A stretch of DNA of 55,822 bases from Caballeronia zhejiangensis (GTDB lineage: Bacteria; Pseudomonadota; Gammaproteobacteria; Burkholderiales; Burkholderiaceae). Where the stretch lies: contig NZ_JFHD01000042.1 in the NCBI RefSeq assembly GCF_000698575.1, positions 1 to 55,822 on the forward strand, given 5' to 3'. A program made the position numbers and the translations under genes. The notes beneath the pieces are model-generated. The model ran no database searches, was not told the origin of the DNA, and was given only the letters and a program-made list of their open reading frames with translations. Within the stretch, counting starts at the first letter, position 1. Each line of letters starts with the position of its first letter. This document shows positions 25,030-37,394 of this stretch, one piece after another.

Positions 25030-25058
25030 TTGAACAATTCCAAGGGCCCAGTTATAAT
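25030..25058 (+). promoter_or_regulatory. Predicted sigma70 promoter of tRNA-Leu
   Basis: TTGAAC (25030-25035), 17-bp spacer, perfect TATAAT (25053-25058), about 60 bp before the tRNA. It may also feed the nuo operon if the hairpin after the tRNA is leaky. Confidence 0.7.
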
Positions 25059-25117
25059 TCAAGTCTTGAAGCGATTCGCGGCAATTAAGAAGTAGTTTTC
25101 CCGGATTGCAGTACAGT

Positions 25118-25202
25118 GCCGACGTGGTGAAATTGGTAGACACGCTATCTTGAGGGGGTAGTGGCGAAAGCTGTGCGAGTTCGAGTCTCGCCGTCGGCAC
25201 CA
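25118..25202 (+). tRNA. tRNA-Leu (anticodon GAG)
   Basis: An 85-nt class II tRNA. The acceptor stem GCCGACG (25118-25124) pairs with CGTCGGC (25192-25198), followed by A and an encoded CCA. The D-loop carries GGTAGAC, and the anticodon loop TTGAGGG sits between CTATC and GGTAG, so the anticodon GAG is at 25152-25154 and reads CTC/CTT. A long variable arm and GTTCGAGTC in the T arm complete the structure. Confidence 0.97.
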
Positions 25203-25211
25203 AAGTTATCC

Positions 25212-25245
25212 AATGCCAGCCGCTTGCATCGCTTCGGCTGGCATT
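25212..25245 (+). terminator. Hairpin after tRNA-Leu (possible processing or termination site)
   Basis: AATGCCAGCCG (25212-25222) pairs perfectly with CGGCTGGCATT (25235-25245) around a 12-nt loop. No strong T run follows, so it may be a weak terminator or a 3'-processing structure. A second small GC hairpin (25348-25367) lies before nuoA; the rest of 25246-25417 holds nothing I can call. Confidence 0.5.
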
Positions 25246-25417
25246 GTCACTTCTGGAGTACGCTTACGTTTTTGCGGCGGCATCGACAACATCAAAGCGG
25301 TTGTCACGTTGTGCTGATATCGTGAGCGGTCCCAAGTGATATCTCCTGCCGGGTGGTCCGTCCCGGCTGAAGCGCCCCAATCAATTACAGGCCACATCTA
25401 CCGATCTGAGGATAGCC

Positions 25418-25777
25418 TTGAACCTCGCACCCTATTACCCCGTCTTCTTGTTTCTTCTGGTGGGCCTTGGTTTAGGTATAGCGTTGGTCAGCATTGGCAA
25501 GATCCTCGGTCCCAACAAGCCCGACACCGAGAAAAACGCGCCGTACGAGTGCGGCTTCGAAGCGTTCGAAGACGCGCGTATGAAGTTCGATGTGCGTTAC
25601 TATCTCGTCGCGATTCTTTTCATCATTTTCGACCTTGAGACGGCGTTCCTGTTCCCGTGGGGTGTTTCCCTGCGCGATATCGGCTGGCCTGGTTTCATCG
25701 CGATGATGATTTTTCTGCTCGAATTTTTGCTCGGTTTCGCCTACATCTGGAGAAAGGGCGGACTCGACTGGGAATGA
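25418..25777 (+). CDS. nuoA: NADH-quinone oxidoreductase subunit A (TTG start)
   Basis: A 119-residue three-TM membrane subunit at the junction of the complex I arms. Start is TTG with TGAGGA at 25407-25412, giving MNLAPYYPVFLFLLVGLG; no ATG precedes TM1. The conserved loop NAPYECGFE holds Cys45, whose exposure marks the active/deactive transition in complex I. First gene of a complete 14-subunit operon that couples NADH oxidation to quinone reduction and proton export. Confidence 0.96.
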   Translation: MNLAPYYPVFLFLLVGLGLGIALVSIGKILGPNKPDTEKNAPYECGFEAFEDARMKFDVRYYLVAILFIIFDLETAFLFPWGVSLRDIGWPGFIAMMIFLLEFLLGFAYIWRKGGLDWE

Positions 25778-25838
25778 CAGTTAGATCACCGGATTCATGG
25801 GCGGCTTTGGCTGGCTGCTCATCTGGAGTGGAAAACAA

Positions 25839-26318
25839 ATGAGTATCGAAGGGGTCTTGAAGGAAGGCTTTGTCACCACCACGGCTGACAAGCTCATCAA
25901 CTGGACGCGCACCGGCTCCCTGTGGCCGATGACGTTCGGTCTCGCATGCTGCGCGGTCGAGATGATGCACGCGGGCGCCGCCCGTTACGACCTGGACCGT
26001 TTCGGCGTGGTGTTCCGCCCGAGCCCGCGCCAGTCGGACGTGATGATCGTCGCCGGCACGCTCTGCAACAAAATGGCGCCCGCGCTTCGTAAGGTGTACG
26101 ACCAAATGGCCGAGCCGCGCTGGGTCATCTCCATGGGCTCGTGCGCGAACGGCGGCGGCTACTATCACTATTCGTATTCCGTCGTGCGCGGCTGCGACCG
26201 GATCGTCCCGGTCGACGTCTACGTTCCCGGTTGTCCTCCGACCGCCGAGGCGCTGGTCTACGGCGTGATCCAGTTGCAGGCGAAGATTCGCCGCACCAAC
26301 ACCATCGCCCGTCAGTAA
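25839..26318 (+). CDS. nuoB: NADH-quinone oxidoreductase subunit B
   Basis: A 159-residue subunit that carries the terminal cluster N2 beside the quinone site. The four ligands Cys37 and Cys38 (ACCAVEMM), Cys102 (MGSCANGGG) and Cys132 (VPGCPPTAE) are present. Start taken at [10 protein letters not shown] because that length fits the family and GGAG lies at 25825-25828; an in-frame ATG 14 codons upstream would add a hydrophobic stretch not seen in relatives. Confidence 0.96.
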
Positions 26319-26339
26319 GGGCCTGAGTCTCCCCAAACT

Positions 26340-26942
26340 ATGGCAAGCAAACTCGAGACCCTCAAAGCGAACCTCGAGACGGCGTTTGGCGGCCGTCTCC
26401 AGAGCATTACCGAGTCGCTGGGTCAGGTGACGGTCGTCGTCAAGGCGGCCGACTATCTGGACGTCTGCAAGCAGTTGCGCGATGACCCGTCGCTGCGCTT
26501 CGAGCAGCTCATGGACCTCTCCGGCGTCGATTATTCGACGTATGGCGACGGCGTCTACGACGGTCCGCGTTTCGCGGCAGTCAGTCATCTTCTCTCGATC
26601 ACGCACAACTGGCGCGTGCGCGTGCGCGTATTCGCTCCGGACGACGAAGTGCCCATCGTGGCTTCGGTGGTCGATATCTGGACGTCGGCGAACTGGTACG
26701 AGCGCGAAGCGTTCGACCTCTATGGCATCGTATTCGAAGGCCATCCCGATCTGCGCCGCATTCTCACGGACTATGGTTTCATCGGCCATCCGTTCCGCAA
26801 GGACTTCCCGATTTCCGGCTACGTCGAAATGCGCTACGACCCGGAAGAGAAGCGCGTGGTGTACCAGCCCGTGACGATCGAACCGCGCGAAATCACGCCG
26901 CGCGTGATTCGCGAAGATCGCTATGGCGGTCTGAAACATTAA
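26340..26942 (+). CDS. nuoC: NADH-quinone oxidoreductase subunit C
   Basis: A 200-residue 30-kDa-type subunit of the peripheral arm. The family signature ANWYEREAFDLYGIVFEGHP and the following LRRILTDYGFIGHPFRKDFP segment (about residues 116-160) are present. NuoC packs against NuoD and has no cofactor. Here nuoC and nuoD are separate genes, unlike the NuoCD fusion of E. coli, as usual in beta-proteobacteria. Confidence 0.96.
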   Translation: MASKLETLKANLETAFGGRLQSITESLGQVTVVVKAADYLDVCKQLRDDPSLRFEQLMDLSGVDYSTYGDGVYDGPRFAAVSHLLSITHNWRVRVRVFAPDDEVPIVASVVDIWTSANWYEREAFDLYGIVFEGHPDLRRILTDYGFIGHPFRKDFPISGYVEMRYDPEEKRVVYQPVTIEPREITPRVIREDRYGGLKH

Positions 26943-26951
26943 GAGAACGCC

Positions 26952-28205
<1,254 letters not shown>

Positions 28206-28355
28206 TTCATCGGCGCCTGCGCGGTCGGCTCGCCGAGCCGCTGCGCAAGAAACGCGAAAGCAATAACAGGAACCCGCAGGAACGCCAGGTCTGCCGCAAT
28301 ACGAAGGGCGCGGCAGGTTTTCGTTCGGTAGGAATTGAAAGAGTCGTGTCTGAAA

Positions 28356-28841
28356 ATGATCTCAGCTGAAGGCCTGAAAGAAATCGATCGCGCGGTCGCG
28401 AAGTATCCCGCCGAGCAAAAGCAATCGGCGGTGATGGCGGCGCTCGCTGTCGCTCAGGAAGAGCATGGTTGGCTCTCGCCCGAAATCATGCAGTTCGTGG
28501 CCGATTACCTGAGCATGCCGCCGGTCGCGGTGCAGGAAGTCGCCACGTTCTACACGATGTACGAGCTGAAGCCGGTCGGCAAGCACAAGATCACGCTCTG
28601 CACGAATCTGCCCTGCCAGCTCGGCCCGGATGGCGGTTCGGACAGCGCTGCCGAATATCTCAAGCAGAAGCTTGGAATCGATTTCGGCGAGACCACGCCC
28701 GACGGCAAGTTCACGCTGAAAGAAGGCGAGTGCTTCGGCGCGTGCGGCGACGCACCTGTGCTGCTCGTGAACAACCATCGCATGTGCAGCTTCATGAGCC
28801 GCGAGAAGATCGACCAGTTGATCGAGGAACTTTCGAAATGA
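28356..28841 (+). CDS. nuoE: NADH-quinone oxidoreductase subunit E
   Basis: A 161-residue thioredoxin-fold subunit carrying the [2Fe-2S] cluster N1a. Ligands Cys82 and Cys87 (CTNLPCQLG), Cys126 and Cys130 (ECFGACGDAP) are in place. Start taken at MISAEGLKEI, the family N-terminus; a TTG seven codons upstream with AGGAA next to it is less likely. Its stop overlaps the nuoF ATG (ATGA), coupling the two subunits of the NADH-oxidising tip. Confidence 0.95.
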   Translation: MISAEGLKEIDRAVAKYPAEQKQSAVMAALAVAQEEHGWLSPEIMQFVADYLSMPPVAVQEVATFYTMYELKPVGKHKITLCTNLPCQLGPDGGSDSAAEYLKQKLGIDFGETTPDGKFTLKEGECFGACGDAPVLLVNNHRMCSFMSREKIDQLIEELSK

Positions 28842-30160
28842 CGTCACTCCACGATCGTCACATCAAGCCGCTGATCCTCGCTGGCCTCAATGGCGAGAAC
28901 TGGCATCTCGAAGATTACGTCGCGCGCGGCGGCTACAAGCAGTTGCGCCGCATTCTCGAAGAAAAGATTCCACCCGAGCAGGTGATCGCCGACGTCAAGG
29001 CGTCGGGTCTACGCGGCCGCGGCGGCGCGGGCTTTCCGACCGGCCTGAAGTGGAGCTTCATGCCGCGTCAGTTTCCGGGGCAGAAGTATCTCGTCTGCAA
29101 TTCGGACGAAGGCGAGCCGGGCACGTTCAAGGATCGCGACATCCTGCGCTGGAATCCGCACGCGCTGATCGAAGGCATGGCCATCGGCGCGTATGCAATG
29201 GGCATCACCGTCGGCTACAACTATATCCACGGCGAGATTTTCGAAGTCTATCGCGTGTTCGAAGCGGCGCTCGAAGAAGCGCGTCAGGCCGGCTATCTGG
29301 GCGCGAACATCCTGGGCTCGGGTTTCTCGTTCGAGCTGTACGCGCACCATGGTTACGGCGCGTACATCTGCGGTGAAGAAACCGCGCTGCTCGAATCGCT
29401 CGAAGGCAAGAAGGGCCAGCCGCGCTTCAAGCCGCCGTTCCCGGCGAGCTTCGGCGTGTACGGCAAGCCGACCACGATCAACAACACCGAGACGTTCGCG
29501 GCGGTGCCGTTCCTGCTGGAAATCGGCCCGCAGAATTACCTCGAGATCGGCAAGCCGAACAACGGCGGCACGAAGATTTTCTCCGTCTCGGGCGATGTGA
29601 ACCGTCCGGGCAACTACGAGATTCCGCTCGGAACGCCGTTCTCGACGCTGATGGAACTGGCGGGCGGCGTGCGCGGCAAGTCGATCAAGGCCGTGATTCC
29701 GGGCGGCTCATCCGCGCCGGTCGTGCCGGGCGACATGATGCTCGCGACCGACATGGACTACGACTCGATCGCGAAGGCCGGCTCGATGCTGGGCTCGGGC
29801 GCGGTCATCGTGATGAACGAAACGCGCTGCATGGTGCGCTCGCTGTTGCGCCTGTCGTACTTCTACTATGAAGAGTCGTGCGGCCAATGCACGCCGTGCC
29901 GTGAGGGCACGGGCTGGCTGTATCGCGTCGTGCATCGCATCGAGCACGGTCTCGGCCGCAAGGAAGATCTGGATCTGCTGAACTCGGTCGCCGAGAACAT
30001 CATGGGCCGTACGATCTGCGCGCTCGGCGATGCAGCGGCGATGCCCGTGCGCGGCATGCTCAAGCACTTCTGGGACGAATTCGAATATCACGTCGAGCAC
30101 AAGCATTGTCTCGTCGGCGGGCACGCGCATCACGCGCCGTCCGAAGCGCTTACCGCGTAA
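28838..30160 (+). CDS. nuoF: NADH-quinone oxidoreductase subunit F
   Basis: A 440-residue 51-kDa-type subunit where NADH is oxidised. The FMN/NADH site GRGGAGFPTG (residues 60-69) and the ICGEETALLESLEG segment are intact. The N3 [4Fe-4S] cluster is bound by Cys348, Cys351 and Cys354 (SCGQCTPCREGT) and Cys394 (TICALGD). A short His-rich C-terminus (VEHKHCLVGGHAHHAPSE) extends beyond the fold. The start is fixed by overlap with the nuoE stop. Confidence 0.97.
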   Translation: MTSLHDRHIKPLILAGLNGENWHLEDYVARGGYKQLRRILEEKIPPEQVIADVKASGLRGRGGAGFPTGLKWSFMPRQFPGQKYLVCNSDEGEPGTFKDRDILRWNPHALIEGMAIGAYAMGITVGYNYIHGEIFEVYRVFEAALEEARQAGYLGANILGSGFSFELYAHHGYGAYICGEETALLESLEGKKGQPRFKPPFPASFGVYGKPTTINNTETFAAVPFLLEIGPQNYLEIGKPNNGGTKIFSVSGDVNRPGNYEIPLGTPFSTLMELAGGVRGKSIKAVIPGGSSAPVVPGDMMLATDMDYDSIAKAGSMLGSGAVIVMNETRCMVRSLLRLSYFYYEESCGQCTPCREGTGWLYRVVHRIEHGLGRKEDLDLLNSVAENIMGRTICALGDAAAMPVRGMLKHFWDEFEYHVEHKHCLVGGHAHHAPSEALTA

Positions 30161-30219
30161 TCAGGCGCGCAGTCAGATGCGCGACAACGCTCGAGAAGGG
30201 TTGAGGATCTTTATCCATC

Positions 30220-32559
30220 ATGGTTGAACTAGAAATTGACGGCAAGGCGGTCGAGGTGCCTGAAGGCAGCATGGTGATCCAGGCTGCGCACAAGGTCGAT
30301 ACGTACATCCCTCACTTCTGCTATCACAAGAAACTGTCGATCGCGGCGAACTGCCGGATGTGCCTCGTCGAAGTCGAAAAGATGCCGAAGGCCGTTCCCG
30401 CCTGCGCCACGCCGGTATCGAACGGCATGATCGTCCGCACGACGTCGGACAAGGCCGTGAAGGCCCAACAGTCGGTGATGGAATTCCTGCTGATCAACCA
30501 CCCGCTCGATTGCCCGATCTGCGATCAGGGCGGCGAGTGCCAATTGCAGGATCTGGCCGTCGGTTACGGCAAGTCGCAGTCGCGCTATAGCGAAGAAAAG
30601 CGCGTGGTGTTCCACAAGAACGTCGGTCCGCTCATCTCGATGGAAGAGATGTCGCGCTGCATCCACTGCACGCGCTGCGTGCGCTTCGGCCAGGAAGTCG
30701 CCGGCGTGATGGAGCTCGGCATGCTGGGCCGTGGCGAGCATTCGGAAATCACGTCGTTCGTCGGCAAGACCGTGGATTCGGAGCTGTCGGGCAACATGAT
30801 CGACCTGTGCCCGGTCGGCGCGTTGACGAGCAAGCCGTTCCGCTACAGCGCCCGTACATGGGAACTGTCGCGCCGCAAGTCGGTGAGCCCGCACGATTCC
30901 GTCGGCGCGAACCTCGTGGTGCAGGTGAAGAACAACCGCGTGATGCGCGTTCTGCCGATGGAGAACGAAGCCATCAACGAATGCTGGATCTCCGACAAGG
31001 ACCGCTTCTCGTACGAAGGCCTGAACAGCGACGAGCGTCTCACCACGCCGATGCTGAAACAGGGCGGCAACTGGATCGAAACCGACTGGCAGACCGCGCT
31101 CGAGTACGTCGCGAAGGGCCTGAAGGGCATCAAGGCGGATCACGGCGCGAATGCCATCGCCGCTTTGGCCACGCCGCACAGCACGGTCGAAGAACTGCAT
31201 CTGCTGAAGACGCTGGCTGAAGGCGTCGGCACGCCGAACGTCGATTTCCGTCTGCGTCAGAACGATTTCTCGGCGCCGGTCGGCGTCGGCGCGCCGTGGC
31301 TCGGCACGAAGATCGCGAATCTGTCGACTATCGACACTGCGTTCGTCATCGGCTCGTTCCTGCGTCGCGATCATCCGCTGTTTGCCGCGCGTCTGCGTCA
31401 GGCCGCGAAAAACGGCGCGAAGCTCACGTTCCTCAACGCAAGCAACGACGACTCGCTGATCCCGACCGCGCATCGCCTGGTCGCGGCGCCGTCGGCGTGG
31501 CTCGATCAGCTTGCGGGCATCGCTGCGGCGGTTTCGGAAGCGCGCGGCGTCGCGCTGCCGGACGCATTCGCGGGTCGCGAAGTGTCGGCCGCGGCGAAGG
31601 ACGTCGCGGCGTCGCTGTCGGCGGGCGAACAGCGCGTCGTGCTGCTCGGCAACCTCGCGGTTCAGCATCCGGATTTCGCGCAGATTCAGGCGGCCGCCCA
31701 GTGGATCGCCGACAATACCGGCGCGACGCTCGGCTTCCTGACGGAAGGGGCGAACTCGGTCGGCGCGCATCTCGTCGATGCATTGCCGGGCGAGGGCGGT
31801 CTCAACGCGCGCGAAGTGTTCGAGCAGCCGCGCAAGGGCTACGTGCTCTTCAACGCGGAACCGGAATTCGATACGGCCAATCCGGCGCAAGCCATCGCCG
31901 CGCTCAAGGCAGCGGAAATGGTCGTCGTGATGTCGCCGTTCAAGCACGGCATGGACTACGCGGACGTGCTGCTGCCGATCGCGCCGTTCACGGAAACGTC
32001 GGGCACGTTCGTCAACGCGGAAGGCACGGCTCAGTCGTTCAACGGCGTCGTGCGCGCGCTGGGCGAGACGCGTCCGGGCTGGAAGGTGTTGCGCGTGCTG
32101 GGCACGATCCTCGGCCTGCCGGGCTTCGAGTTCGACACCGCTGACGAAGTGCGTGTCGCGGCGTTGGGCACGGGCGATCTGACCGCGCGTCTGTCGAACA
32201 AGACGACGGTGCAGGCCAAGCGCGCTGCATCGAACGTCGTGTTGAACGGCAGCGGCTTGCAGCGTCTCGCCGATGTACCGATCTATCACGCCGATGCGCT
32301 CGTGCGACGCGCGCCGTCGCTACATTTGACGGCAGCCGCACGCGATGCGAACGTGGCGGGCCTTCCGACCGCGCTCTTCGACAAGCTCGGTCTGAAGGAT
32401 GGCGAAGCAGTGCGTATTCGCCAAGGCAATCTGTCGGTGACGTTGCCCGCGGTCCGCGATGCGAATCTCGCGGAATCGGTGGTCCGCGTGTCGGCGGGCA
32501 CGACGGCTGGCGCCGCGCTCGGCGGCCTGTTCGGTGAACTGGTAGTGGAGAAGGCGTAA
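30220..32559 (+). CDS. nuoG: NADH-quinone oxidoreductase subunit G
   Basis: A 779-residue 75-kDa-type subunit. The N-terminal ferredoxin domain binds N1b through Cys34, Cys45, Cys48 and Cys62. His94, Cys98, Cys101 and Cys107 (HPLDCPICDQGGEC) hold N5. Cys147, Cys150, Cys153 and Cys197 (CIHCTRCVRFGQE, IDLCPVGAL) hold N4. The rest is a molybdopterin-oxidoreductase-like domain with no metal role. I see no extra N7 cysteine set. TGAGGAT lies just upstream of the ATG. Confidence 0.97.
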   Translation: MVELEIDGKAVEVPEGSMVIQAAHKVDTYIPHFCYHKKLSIAANCRMCLVEVEKMPKAVPACATPVSNGMIVRTTSDKAVKAQQSVMEFLLINHPLDCPICDQGGECQLQDLAVGYGKSQSRYSEEKRVVFHKNVGPLISMEEMSRCIHCTRCVRFGQEVAGVMELGMLGRGEHSEITSFVGKTVDSELSGNMIDLCPVGALTSKPFRYSARTWELSRRKSVSPHDSVGANLVVQVKNNRVMRVLPMENEAINECWISDKDRFSYEGLNSDERLTTPMLKQGGNWIETDWQTALEYVAKGLKGIKADHGANAIAALATPHSTVEELHLLKTLAEGVGTPNVDFRLRQNDFSAPVGVGAPWLGTKIANLSTIDTAFVIGSFLRRDHPLFAARLRQAAKNGAKLTFLNASNDDSLIPTAHRLVAAPSAWLDQLAGIAAAVSEARGVALPDAFAGREVSAAAKDVAASLSAGEQRVVLLGNLAVQHPDFAQIQAAAQWIADNTGATLGFLTEGANSVGAHLVDALPGEGGLNAREVFEQPRKGYVLFNAEPEFDTANPAQAIAALKAAEMVVVMSPFKHGMDYADVLLPIAPFTETSGTFVNAEGTAQSFNGVVRALGETRPGWKVLRVLGTILGLPGFEFDTADEVRVAALGTGDLTARLSNKTTVQAKRAASNVVLNGSGLQRLADVPIYHADALVRRAPSLHLTAAARDANVAGLPTALFDKLGLKDGEAVRIRQGNLSVTLPAVRDANLAESVVRVSAGTTAGAALGGLFGELVVEKA

Positions 32560-32561
32560 AA

Positions 32562-33626
32562 ATGGGCTTGTTCGATACGATCAACGCAGGCGGCACGCAG
32601 CTTCTGGGCGTCGCATGGCCGACGGTGTGGGCGGTGGTCCGCATCCTGGTGGTTTCGGTGGTCATCCTGCTGTGCGTGGCCTACCTGATTCTCTGGGAAC
32701 GCAAGCTTATCGGCTGGATGCACGTGCGTCTCGGCCCGAACCGCGTCGGCCCCGCAGGCTTGCTGCAGCCGATCGCCGACGTGCTGAAGCTTCTGCTCAA
32801 GGAAGTCATCCAGCCGACGGCTGCGAGCAAGTGGATCTATGTGATCGCACCGATCATGACCGTGGTGCCGGCGTTCGCCGTGTGGGCGGTGATCCCGTTC
32901 CAGGCGAAAGCGGTGCTCGGCGACATCAACGCGGGTCTGCTGTACATCATGGCGATTTCGTCGATCGGCGTGTACGGCGTGATTCTGGCGGGTTGGGCGT
33001 CGAACTCGAAGTACGCGTTTCTCGGCGCGATGCGCGCCGCGGCGCAGATGGTGTCCTACGAAATCTCGATGGGCTTCGCGCTCGTCGTGGTGCTGATGGT
33101 CGCGGGCACGCTGAACATGTCCGACATCGTGCACTCGCAGCAGCGCGGCATGTTCGCGGGCTGGGGCATCAACTTCCTGTCGTGGAACTGGCTGCCACTT
33201 TTGCCGATGTTCGTCGTGTACTTCATCTCGGGCATCGCGGAAACGAACCGTCACCCGTTCGACGTGGTGGAAGGCGAATCGGAAATCGTCGCCGGTCACA
33301 TGATCGATTACTCGGGCATGGCGTTCGCGCTGTTCTTCCTCGCCGAGTACATCAACATGATCGTGATCTCGGCGATCGCAGCGACGCTGTTCCTCGGCGG
33401 CTGGGATGCACCGTTCGGCTTCCTGTCGTTCATTCCGGGCGTATTCTGGTTCGTTTTCAAGGTTTTCCTGCTGCTGTCGGTCTTCATCTGGGCGCGCGCG
33501 ACATTCCCGCGTTACCGCTACGACCAGATCATGCGTCTCGGCTGGAAGGTGTTCCTGCCGGTGTCGGTGATCTGGGTGGTCGTGGTCGGTTTCTGGATCA
33601 TGTCGCCGCTCAACATCTGGAAGTAA
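32562..33626 (+). CDS. nuoH: NADH-quinone oxidoreductase subunit H
   Basis: A 354-residue membrane subunit with eight or more hydrophobic segments, forming the entry of the quinone tunnel. Family signatures ERKLIGWMHVRLGPNRVGP (about residues 46-64) and ISGIAETNRHPFDVVEGESE (about 222-241) are present, including the acidic residues thought to link quinone reduction to proton translocation. Begins 3 nt after the nuoG stop. Confidence 0.97.
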   Translation: MGLFDTINAGGTQLLGVAWPTVWAVVRILVVSVVILLCVAYLILWERKLIGWMHVRLGPNRVGPAGLLQPIADVLKLLLKEVIQPTAASKWIYVIAPIMTVVPAFAVWAVIPFQAKAVLGDINAGLLYIMAISSIGVYGVILAGWASNSKYAFLGAMRAAAQMVSYEISMGFALVVVLMVAGTLNMSDIVHSQQRGMFAGWGINFLSWNWLPLLPMFVVYFISGIAETNRHPFDVVEGESEIVAGHMIDYSGMAFALFFLAEYINMIVISAIAATLFLGGWDAPFGFLSFIPGVFWFVFKVFLLLSVFIWARATFPRYRYDQIMRLGWKVFLPVSVIWVVVVGFWIMSPLNIWK

Positions 33627-33647
33627 GCGAGCGCGGACGAAAACATC

Positions 33648-34136
33648 ATGAATGCTATTCAGAACTTCTTTAAGACCTTCTTCCTGACCGAGTTGCTCAA
33701 GGGTCTTGCGCTGACGGGACGTTACACGTTCCAGCGCAAAATCACGGTGCAGTTCCCGGAAGAAAAGACGCCGATCTCGCCGCGTTTTCGCGGTCTGCAC
33801 GCGCTGCGCCGCTATGAGAACGGCGAAGAGCGCTGCATCGCCTGCAAGCTGTGCGAAGCGGTGTGCCCGGCGATGGCGATCACGATCGAATCGGAAACGC
33901 GCGCGGACAACACCCGTCGCACCACGCGTTACGACATCGACCTGACCAAGTGCATCTTCTGCGGTTTCTGCGAGGAGAGCTGCCCGGTCGATTCGATCGT
34001 CGAAACGCACATCCTCGAATATCACGGCGAAAAGCGCGGCGACCTGTATTTCACGAAGGACATGCTGCTTGCGGTGGGCGATCGCTACGAAACGGAAATC
34101 GCCGCATCGAAGGCGGCCGACGCGCCTTATCGTTGA
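33648..34136 (+). CDS. nuoI: NADH-quinone oxidoreductase subunit I
   Basis: A 162-residue ferredoxin-like subunit binding clusters N6a and N6b. Two CxxCxxCxxxCP motifs are complete: Cys63/66/69/73 (CIACKLCEAVCP) and Cys102/105/108/112 (CIFCGFCEESCP). An N-terminal amphipathic stretch (FFKTFFLTELLKGLALTG) lies on the membrane. A 154-bp gap to nuoJ follows; it holds only an unconvincing 41-codon ORF. Confidence 0.97.
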   Translation: MNAIQNFFKTFFLTELLKGLALTGRYTFQRKITVQFPEEKTPISPRFRGLHALRRYENGEERCIACKLCEAVCPAMAITIESETRADNTRRTTRYDIDLTKCIFCGFCEESCPVDSIVETHILEYHGEKRGDLYFTKDMLLAVGDRYETEIAASKAADAPYR

Positions 34137-34290
34137 TATGCGTCCGATGCCCGAGCCTCATGTTCCGGCATCGCACCGTAGCGATTTTGTTGTTGCTGTT
34201 TGGCACACTGCGGCGCGCGCCGAGGGCGGCTCCTGTCCGAAAGCGCCGACACACCATGCCTGATGATGGCCTAACGATGAACCGGTAATC

Positions 34291-34968
34291 ATGGAATTCA
34301 CAACCGTACTGTTCTATATCTTCGCGCTGCTGCTGGTCGTTTCCGCGCTGAAGGTGATCACTTCGCGCAACCCGGTGTCGTCCGCGCTCTTCCTCGTGCT
34401 CGCGTTCTTCAACGCGGCCGCGATCTGGATGCTGCTGCAAGCCGAATTCCTCGCGATTCTGCTGGTTCTCGTATATGTCGGCGCCGTGATGGTGCTGTTC
34501 CTGTTCGTGGTCATGATGCTCGACATCAACATCGATGTCCTGCGCAAGGATTTCAGGCGCTTCGTGCCGCTCGCGAGCATCGTCGGCGCGATCATCGTGA
34601 TCGAGACCGCGCTGATCCTTTGGCACGGCTACGGCGGCACGATCACACCCGAAACGTCGACGGCGGTGACGGGCGCAGCGGCGATGTCGAACACGCAATT
34701 GATCGGCAAGGTCATCTACACCGACTACATCTTCGCGTTCGAAATCGCCGGCCTCGTGCTGCTGGTTGCGATCATCGCGGCGATCTCGCTCACGATCCGC
34801 GACAAGAAGGACAAGAAGACCCAAACCGTCAGCCAGCAGGTCAAGGTGCGCCGCGAAGACCGCGTGCGCCTCGTGAAGATGCAGGCCGAAACGCAGGCGC
34901 CCGACGCCTCCACGGAACCTGCCGTGACCGGCAACATCGGCGCGGGCACGGTCGACAACAAGGGCTGA
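34291..34968 (+). CDS. nuoJ: NADH-quinone oxidoreductase subunit J
   Basis: A 225-residue membrane subunit with five hydrophobic segments. The conserved TM3 region (LVLVYVGAVMVLFLFVVMM, about residues 54-72) is present; its pi-bulge moves during turnover. A hydrophilic C-terminal tail of roughly 50 residues (from KKDKKTQTVSQQ on) follows the last TM; similar tails occur in beta-proteobacterial NuoJ. Followed 20 nt later by nuoK. Confidence 0.95.
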   Translation: MEFTTVLFYIFALLLVVSALKVITSRNPVSSALFLVLAFFNAAAIWMLLQAEFLAILLVLVYVGAVMVLFLFVVMMLDINIDVLRKDFRRFVPLASIVGAIIVIETALILWHGYGGTITPETSTAVTGAAAMSNTQLIGKVIYTDYIFAFEIAGLVLLVAIIAAISLTIRDKKDKKTQTVSQQVKVRREDRVRLVKMQAETQAPDASTEPAVTGNIGAGTVDNKG

Positions 34969-34988
34969 GCGCGAAGGAGAAATCGAAT

Positions 34989-35294
34989 ATGTTGAGTCTT
35001 GCCCATTACCTCGTGCTCGGTGCGATCCTCTTTGCGATCAGCATCGTCGGCATCTTCCTGAACCGCCGCAACGTCATCATCATCCTGATGGCCATCGAAT
35101 TGATGCTGCTCGCGGTGAACACCAATTTCGTCGCGTTCTCGCACTATGTGGGCGACGTGCACGGCCAGATCTTCGTGTTCTTCGTGCTGACTGTCGCCGC
35201 CGCTGAAGCCGCGATCGGTCTCGCGATTCTCGTGACCCTGTTCCGTAGCCTCGACACGATCAACGTCGAGGACCTCGATCAGCTCAAAGGTTAA
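34989..35294 (+). CDS. nuoK: NADH-quinone oxidoreductase subunit K
   Basis: A 101-residue three-TM subunit starting MLSLAHYLVLGAILFAIS, with AAGGAGA just upstream. The two membrane glutamates needed for proton pumping are visible in MAIELMLLAVN and AAAEAAIGLAI. Normal length for the family. Confidence 0.97.
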   Translation: MLSLAHYLVLGAILFAISIVGIFLNRRNVIIILMAIELMLLAVNTNFVAFSHYVGDVHGQIFVFFVLTVAAAEAAIGLAILVTLFRSLDTINVEDLDQLKG

Positions 35295-35311
35295 TTTCAG
35301 GCTAGGCTGTT

Positions 35312-37381
<2,070 letters not shown>

Positions 37382-37394
37382 GGCGAGGGATCCT

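Noticed and set aside
34138..34263. Small ORF (41 codons) in the nuoI-nuoJ gap
   Set aside because: No clear ribosome-binding site, no recognisable features; most likely untranslated spacer.
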